Of a stretch of DNA of 37,823 nt, positions 33,576 through 37,823 are shown in pieces (the first letter of the stretch is position 1; each line of letters opens with the position of its first letter). The notes under the pieces were generated by a model, which was not told where the DNA came from, ran no database searches, and saw only the letters and a list, made by a program, of their open reading frames with translations. The stretch covers positions 1 through 37,823 of the forward strand of contig CANQJV010000017.1 in the NCBI GenBank assembly GCA_947624295.1, given 5' to 3'. This DNA is from an uncultured Ruminococcus sp. (GTDB taxonomy: Bacteria; Bacillota; Clostridia; Oscillospirales; Ruminococcaceae). The translations under genes and the position numbers were made by a program.

Positions 33576-34743
33576 AAAGGAACTCGCAAAAAAACCTGTA
33601 GTTGTAAAGGCATCTACACAAGAAGATAAAAAATCCGCACTTGAGAGCGCAATAAAGGTCATCGAGAAAAAATACGGTGCAGGAGCAGTAATGCGTTTAG
33701 GGCAGACAAAAACGCTTAATGTTGCGGCTATACCTACAGGTTCAATGACGCTTGATATGGCACTGGGAATAGGTGGTATGCCGAGAGGACGTATTGTAGA
33801 GGTATACGGTCCTGAAAGCTCAGGTAAAACGACGGTTGCATTGTCAGTAATTGCGCAAGCACAGAAAATGGGCGGTGAAGCGGCATTTATCGATGTAGAG
33901 CACGCTCTTGACCCGAATTATGCAAAAGCATTGGGAGTAAACATAGACAATCTTCTTGTATCGCAGCCTGACAGCGGTGAACAGGCACTTGAAATTGCTG
34001 AGGCACTTATCCGTTCGGGAGCGATTGACGTAATAGTATTGGACTCAATAGCTGCAATGACGACTCGTGCAGAAATTGACGGGGAAATGGGTGATTTACA
34101 CGTAGGGCAGCTTGCAAGGCTTATGTCGCAGGCGATGAGGAAACTCACATCAGCTATCGCAAAATCAAGTTGTGTTGCAATTTTCATAAATCAGGTGCGT
34201 GAGAAAATCGGCGTAATGTACGGTAATCCTGAAACTACTCCGGGCGGACGTGCCTTGAAATTCTATTCTTCTGTAAGAATCGAGGTGCGCAGAGGTGAAG
34301 TTATAAAAGACGGCTCGCAGATTATAGGAGCAAGCACACGTTGTAAAGTGGTCAAAAACAAAGTAGCACCGCCATTCAAAGAGGCTGAATTTGATATGAT
34401 GTACGGCAAGGGCATTTCACGTACAGGGGAAGTCCTTGATATAGCGACTGATTTGGAGATAATCAAAAAAGGCGGTTCGTGGTTCAGTTACGAGGGACAG
34501 AAACTCGGACAGGGACGTGACAATGTAAAGGAACTTCTTGCAAACAACCCTGAACTTATGCAGGAAATCGAGGAGAAAATACTTGCACGCAAAGACGAGA
34601 TTGCTGCTGAAAAGGCTGAAAAGAAAGATAAGAAAAACAAAGTAGCAAATGCTGTTGCTGAGGCTGTAGAGAGTGCCGAAACGCAGGACGATACTGCTGA
34701 CACTGAAGATGATTTCGATGAATTTACACCTGTTGACGAATAA
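33568..34743 (+). CDS. recA: Recombinase RecA
   Basis: 391 residues. Walker A GPESSGKT is at 81-88. MAW-type Walker B is at [12 protein letters not shown]. The L2-loop and DNA-binding region is [29 protein letters not shown]. The C-terminal tail (from about 345) is Lys/Glu-rich and then strongly acidic ([16 protein letters not shown]), longer than in many homologues. AGGAGG sits upstream. The stop overlaps recX by 1 nt. Known role: strand exchange and SOS induction; no LexA-type box was recognised inside the tightly packed operon, so its SOS control is unclear. Confidence 0.98.
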   Translation: MAKKELAKKPVVVKASTQEDKKSALESAIKVIEKKYGAGAVMRLGQTKTLNVAAIPTGSMTLDMALGIGGMPRGRIVEVYGPESSGKTTVALSVIAQAQKMGGEAAFIDVEHALDPNYAKALGVNIDNLLVSQPDSGEQALEIAEALIRSGAIDVIVLDSIAAMTTRAEIDGEMGDLHVGQLARLMSQAMRKLTSAIAKSSCVAIFINQVREKIGVMYGNPETTPGGRALKFYSSVRIEVRRGEVIKDGSQIIGASTRCKVVKNKVAPPFKEAEFDMMYGKGISRTGEVLDIATDLEIIKKGGSWFSYEGQKLGQGRDNVKELLANNPELMQEIEEKILARKDEIAAEKAEKKDKKNKVANAVAEAVESAETQDDTADTEDDFDEFTPVDE

Positions 34744-35381
34744 TGAAGATAACGCAAATCAAACAATACAAAGGCAAGACTTACGAAGTTGAAATTGATT
34801 CAGAACGCAGACTATATCTGCATATAGATATAATAGCCGATTTTGGCTTGAGGACAGATATGGAACTTGAGCGTGCTGAACTGAAAAAAATCGTATACGC
34901 ATCAAATTTCCGCCGTGCCTATGAATATTCCCTGTACTGCCTTGACTACAGGGACTATTCAGCGGAGGAACTCTATAATAAACTGATGAAAACGTATAAA
35001 AACGAGAAACTATGTCTTGATGTAATAAAAAAACTTGCGAGGGCAGGTATAATAGATGACAGGCGGTATGCTGAAAAACTTGCACGGAAACTTGTTGAAT
35101 CGAGGAAATACGGCTACAGGCGTTCGAAACGTGAAATACTCCTGAAAGGAATAAGCGAAGAAATTGCAGAGGAGGCACTTGACAGATACAACGATATGTA
35201 TTATGATAATCTTATGGAACTGCTTGAGAAAAAGCATTATCGTTATCTTACAGACAGAAGTGACAGGAAGTCCATAGAAAAAGTAAAGAATGCTCTTGTG
35301 AGGTACGGCTATGGATTTGACGAGATAAACAGTGCCGTAAAGGAGTATTTTGACAATACCGAACAACAGGAGGGAGAATGA
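34743..35381 (+). CDS. recX: Regulatory protein RecX
   Basis: 212 residues, mostly helical and highly charged. The repeated three-helix modules include DYSAEELYNKLMK, IDDRRYAEKLARKLVESRKYG and ISEEIAEEALDRY. The family binds RecA filaments and limits their activity. Translation couples to recA through TAATG. Direct recA-recX linkage is a common arrangement and supports the call. Confidence 0.92.
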   Translation: MKITQIKQYKGKTYEVEIDSERRLYLHIDIIADFGLRTDMELERAELKKIVYASNFRRAYEYSLYCLDYRDYSAEELYNKLMKTYKNEKLCLDVIKKLARAGIIDDRRYAEKLARKLVESRKYGYRRSKREILLKGISEEIAEEALDRYNDMYYDNLMELLEKKHYRYLTDRSDRKSIEKVKNALVRYGYGFDEINSAVKEYFDNTEQQEGE

Positions 35382-35387
35382 GTAAAT

Positions 35388-36719
35388 ATGTCAATAAAAG
35401 TCGGAATGGTATCGCTCGGCTGTTCAAAAAATCTTGTAGATTCAGAGAGAATGCTCTATAAACTGAGGAAAAACGGGTATGAACTCGTAACAGAAGAAGG
35501 TCTTGCTGACGTTGTGATAGTCAACACCTGCGGATTCATACAGTCCGCAAAGGAGGAGGCTATAGAAACGATTCTTGAACTTGCTACTCTCAAGAAAGAG
35601 GGTACTATACAGAAAATAATTATAACGGGCTGTCTTACGGAGAGGTACAAAGAAGAAGTGTCAGAACAATTCCCTGAGGCTGATGCGGTAATAGGCATAG
35701 GCAACAATAAAGATATTGTTGATATACTTAATCAAGTGCTTGACAACAAAAGAGTTGTTGAATTTGCCCCTAAACTTGATGCGGAACTCTCCGGGGAGAG
35801 GATAATATCAACTCTGCCGTTTTTCAGTTACCTGAAAGTTGCGGAGGGCTGTTCGAACTGCTGTACTTATTGTGCAATACCGTCAATCAGAGGGAAATAC
35901 AGAAGTGTGCCTATGGAAGATATACTTGCTGAGGCTCGTCAGCTTGCTGAAAACGGCGTAACGGAACTTGTTGTGATAGCGCAGGACACTTCACGATACG
36001 GGGAAGATATATACGGTGAATCGAAACTGCCTGAACTTCTCAGAGAACTATGTAAAATAGACAGTCTGAAATGGATACGGACACTTTACTGTTATCCCGA
36101 ACGCATAACAGATGAACTGCTTGATACGATAGCAGGCGAAGAAAAATTAGTCAAATATCTTGAGATACCTATACAGCATTGCAACGGTGATATACTGAAA
36201 CGAATGAACCGTTGGGGCAATGAGGAGGAATTAGAGAACTTATTTAACCATATCCGTGAGAAAATTCCGGGAGTGATACTTCGTACAACGCTGATTACGG
36301 GATTTCCTGACGAATCAGAAGAGCAATTCAATCAGCTTGCGGAATTTGTACATAGAATAAGATTTGACAGACTTGGCTGTTTCCCGTATTCAGCGGAAGA
36401 AGGTACAAAAGCAGCTGAATATGATAATCAGATTGACCCTGAAACTGCATCACACAGAGCTGAAATAATTATGGAACAGCAACTTGAAGTGAGTGCTGAC
36501 AACAACAAAAAGCTGATGGACAGCGAACTTGAGGCAGTTGTGGAGGGATATGACCGATTTGCCGAATGTTTTTTCGGACGTACACCAATGGATGCGCCTG
36601 ATATTGACGGGAAAATATTTTTCACATCGGACAGGAAATTATCAATCGGTGAATATGTTAAAATAAAAGTTATAGATACGCTTGACTATGACCTGATAGG
36701 AGAGGTGATTGCGGAATGA
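35388..36719 (+). CDS. rimO: Ribosomal protein S12 methylthiotransferase RimO
   Basis: 443 residues, radical SAM enzyme that adds a methylthio group to an aspartate of ribosomal protein S12. The auxiliary cluster cysteines are C12, C48 and C82 (SLGCSKNLVDSE, VNTCGF, TGCLTERY). The radical SAM CxxxCxxC is C155-C159-C162 (EGCSNCCTYCAIP). The C-terminal TRAM domain ends at LIGEVIAE. SLGCSKNLVDSE distinguishes RimO from MiaB. It follows recX by 6 nt and overlaps pgsA by 4 nt (ATGA). Confidence 0.96.
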   Translation: MSIKVGMVSLGCSKNLVDSERMLYKLRKNGYELVTEEGLADVVIVNTCGFIQSAKEEAIETILELATLKKEGTIQKIIITGCLTERYKEEVSEQFPEADAVIGIGNNKDIVDILNQVLDNKRVVEFAPKLDAELSGERIISTLPFFSYLKVAEGCSNCCTYCAIPSIRGKYRSVPMEDILAEARQLAENGVTELVVIAQDTSRYGEDIYGESKLPELLRELCKIDSLKWIRTLYCYPERITDELLDTIAGEEKLVKYLEIPIQHCNGDILKRMNRWGNEEELENLFNHIREKIPGVILRTTLITGFPDESEEQFNQLAEFVHRIRFDRLGCFPYSAEEGTKAAEYDNQIDPETASHRAEIIMEQQLEVSADNNKKLMDSELEAVVEGYDRFAECFFGRTPMDAPDIDGKIFFTSDRKLSIGEYVKIKVIDTLDYDLIGEVIAE

Positions 36720-37300
36720 ATCTGCCGAATAAACTTACTTTGTTAAGAGTTTTTCTTATTCCGTTTTTTCTGCTTTTTATGTATCTCAAAATACCGTGCC
36801 ATTATTTAATTGCGCTGATAATATTTACAGCTGCATCGATTACGGACGCACTTGACGGCAAAATAGCACGTGCGAGGAATCTCGTCACGAATTTCGGGAA
36901 ATTTTTAGACCCGCTTGCTGACAAAGTGCTTGTAATATCAGCACTTGCCGTATTTGTTGAAATCCCTGAAGTAAAAATGGGTGCAATACCGTTTATAATA
37001 ATATGTGCGAGGGAATTTATGGTATCAGGATTAAGACTTCTTGCGGCAGACAGCGGGATAGTTGTTGCCGCAGGAATATGGGGGAAATTAAAGACTGCAT
37101 TCACAATGGTTGCTATTATAGCGGCACTTTTGTGGCTGAGTACCTGCTATGATTTCGGAGTAAGTTTTCCACAGACTGTTGTTGAAACTGTTGATAACTG
37201 GGTGATACCTGTACTCATATGGATTTCCACGGTACTGACGGTCATTTCAGGAGCAATATATCTCAAAGGTTACTGGCATCTGATTGATTCTGATAAATGA
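36716..37300 (+). CDS. pgsA: CDP-diacylglycerol-glycerol-3-phosphate 3-phosphatidyltransferase
   Basis: 194 residues, integral membrane. Makes phosphatidylglycerophosphate, the committed step of phosphatidylglycerol synthesis. The CDP-alcohol phosphotransferase motif is complete: D44, D47-G48, A51-R52, G61, D65 and D69 (TDALDGKIARARNL then GKFLDPLADK). MNLPNKLTLLRVFLIP is the usual N-terminus. It overlaps rimO by 4 nt. The rimO-pgsA order is frequent in Bacillota. Confidence 0.96.
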   Translation: MNLPNKLTLLRVFLIPFFLLFMYLKIPCHYLIALIIFTAASITDALDGKIARARNLVTNFGKFLDPLADKVLVISALAVFVEIPEVKMGAIPFIIICAREFMVSGLRLLAADSGIVVAAGIWGKLKTAFTMVAIIAALLWLSTCYDFGVSFPQTVVETVDNWVIPVLIWISTVLTVISGAIYLKGYWHLIDSDK

Positions 37301-37318
37301 TATTACAAGGAGGAGTTT

Positions 37319-37705
37319 ATGAAACATTGTTCAGCGCAGATAAAGTATCTTATTGCAATAAAAGAGCTTTCAGAACAGGACGAATATGTAAAATGTGTAA
37401 GCATATCACGCCATTTAGGCGTATCAAGACCTTGTGTAAGCAAGACAATGAGGTGTCTTGCAAATTCAGGGTTTATATATGAGGATTTCTGTAACAGTAT
37501 AGTACTAACACCGCAAGGTGAGGAAACAGTATCGGAAATTTTAAGCAATTTCAACGAAATATATACATTTTTCCACAAATTTCTCAAGTTACCGCATAAC
37601 GAGGCTCATGAACAGGCACTTGCATTTATAATGAATTTCCCTGATGATACGTGCGAGAGACTGAAAAAAATTGTTGTGCGTACTATGAACAAGAAAAATT
37701 CCTGA
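37319..37705 (+). CDS. DtxR/MntR-like winged-helix regulator, metal ligands apparently absent
   Basis: 128 residues. The N-terminal winged helix (YLIAIKELSEQD, CVSISRHLGVSRPCVSKTMR for the recognition region, GFIYEDFCNSIVLTPQGEE for the wing) and a short helical dimerisation part (IYTFFHKFLKLPHNEAHEQA) fit the DtxR/MntR family. Compared from memory with B. subtilis MntR, the positions of Asp8, Glu11, His77 and the Glu-His pair (99-103) are occupied by non-ligands (the latter region reads ALAFIMNFPDD). It may therefore be metal-independent, or a divergent Rrf2/MarR-like factor. AGGAGGAG lies 18 nt after pgsA. The window ends 118 nt after the stop with no further gene recognised. Confidence 0.75.
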   Translation: MKHCSAQIKYLIAIKELSEQDEYVKCVSISRHLGVSRPCVSKTMRCLANSGFIYEDFCNSIVLTPQGEETVSEILSNFNEIYTFFHKFLKLPHNEAHEQALAFIMNFPDDTCERLKKIVVRTMNKKNS

Positions 37706-37823
37706 TAAAAAATCCGCCATATTCCGGGAAATTCAGCGAAACTATCTTTTTAAGGCAACACCGCATATATCGCTATCAAGCGAACAGAATATGAAAAAGC
37801 ACTCAGCAAAAAGCCAAGTGCAT

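Noticed and set aside
37706..37823. AAGGCAACACCGC and surrounding sequence at the right edge as the end of an insertion sequence
   Set aside because: No transposase frame or partner repeat is visible before the window ends; cannot be supported.

Overview
The window looks like a chromosomal segment of a Ruminococcus-type member of the Oscillospiraceae (Bacillota). The main signs are a secreted protein ending in a type I dockerin (the cellulosome-anchoring module), a GTP-type PEP carboxykinase, a sporulation gene (spoIID), moderately AT-rich DNA, and strong AGGAGG-type ribosome binding sites with consensus TTGACA-17-TATAAT promoters. The genus is inferred from gene content; no rRNA or tRNA gene was seen.

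Layout. (1) 28-4663: a dockerin-bearing leucine-rich-repeat/transglutaminase protein, pckG on the other strand, and a cytidylate-kinase-like protein. (2) 4735-15654, minus strand: an eight-gene ABC-transport operon of about 11 kb. In transcription order it encodes a 942-residue solute-binding fusion protein, a MalF/MalG-like permease pair, an NHL-propeller/TPR membrane protein, a YIP1-like membrane protein, a DUF5696 exported protein and a second MalF/MalG-like pair. It has no ATPase gene. A 127-bp tandem repeat array between the YIP1 and DUF5696 genes appears to be decayed copies of the 5' end of the DUF5696 gene. A consensus promoter reads into the operon, back to back with a second one that reads into a NatA/NatB-like exporter pair (15790-17854). 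(3) 17855-19977: two intergenic regions carry iterated GGCGTATC octamers in opposite orientations. They flank a two-gene cassette: a 72-residue small protein resembling nitrile-hydratase-type leader peptides, and an AEC-family transporter. (4) 19978-22593: a calcium-type P-ATPase.

(5) 22640-25442, minus strand: iscU, a DUF1963 gene, iscS and rnhA, in reverse of transcription order. rnhA appears to lack a standard start codon. (6) 25443-25810: a 94-bp tandem repeat, then spoIID on the minus strand. (7) 26929-31747, plus strand: citrate synthase, a lipoprotein, and an OmpR-type response regulator with its histidine kinase. (8) 31804-37705, plus strand: a tightly packed housekeeping run of yqhQ, prmC, recA, recX, rimO, pgsA and a DtxR/MntR-like regulator whose usual metal ligands seem to be missing.

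The least explained material is the GGCGTATC repeat family. Three units share an 8-8-23-8-4-8 layout, and one unit has its octamers changed together to GGTGTCCC/GGTGTACC. The second is the dual-permease DUF5696/NHL/YIP1 operon, which looks like a coherent but uncharacterised carbohydrate-uptake or surface-sensing system. No CRISPR array, prophage or intact insertion sequence was recognised.
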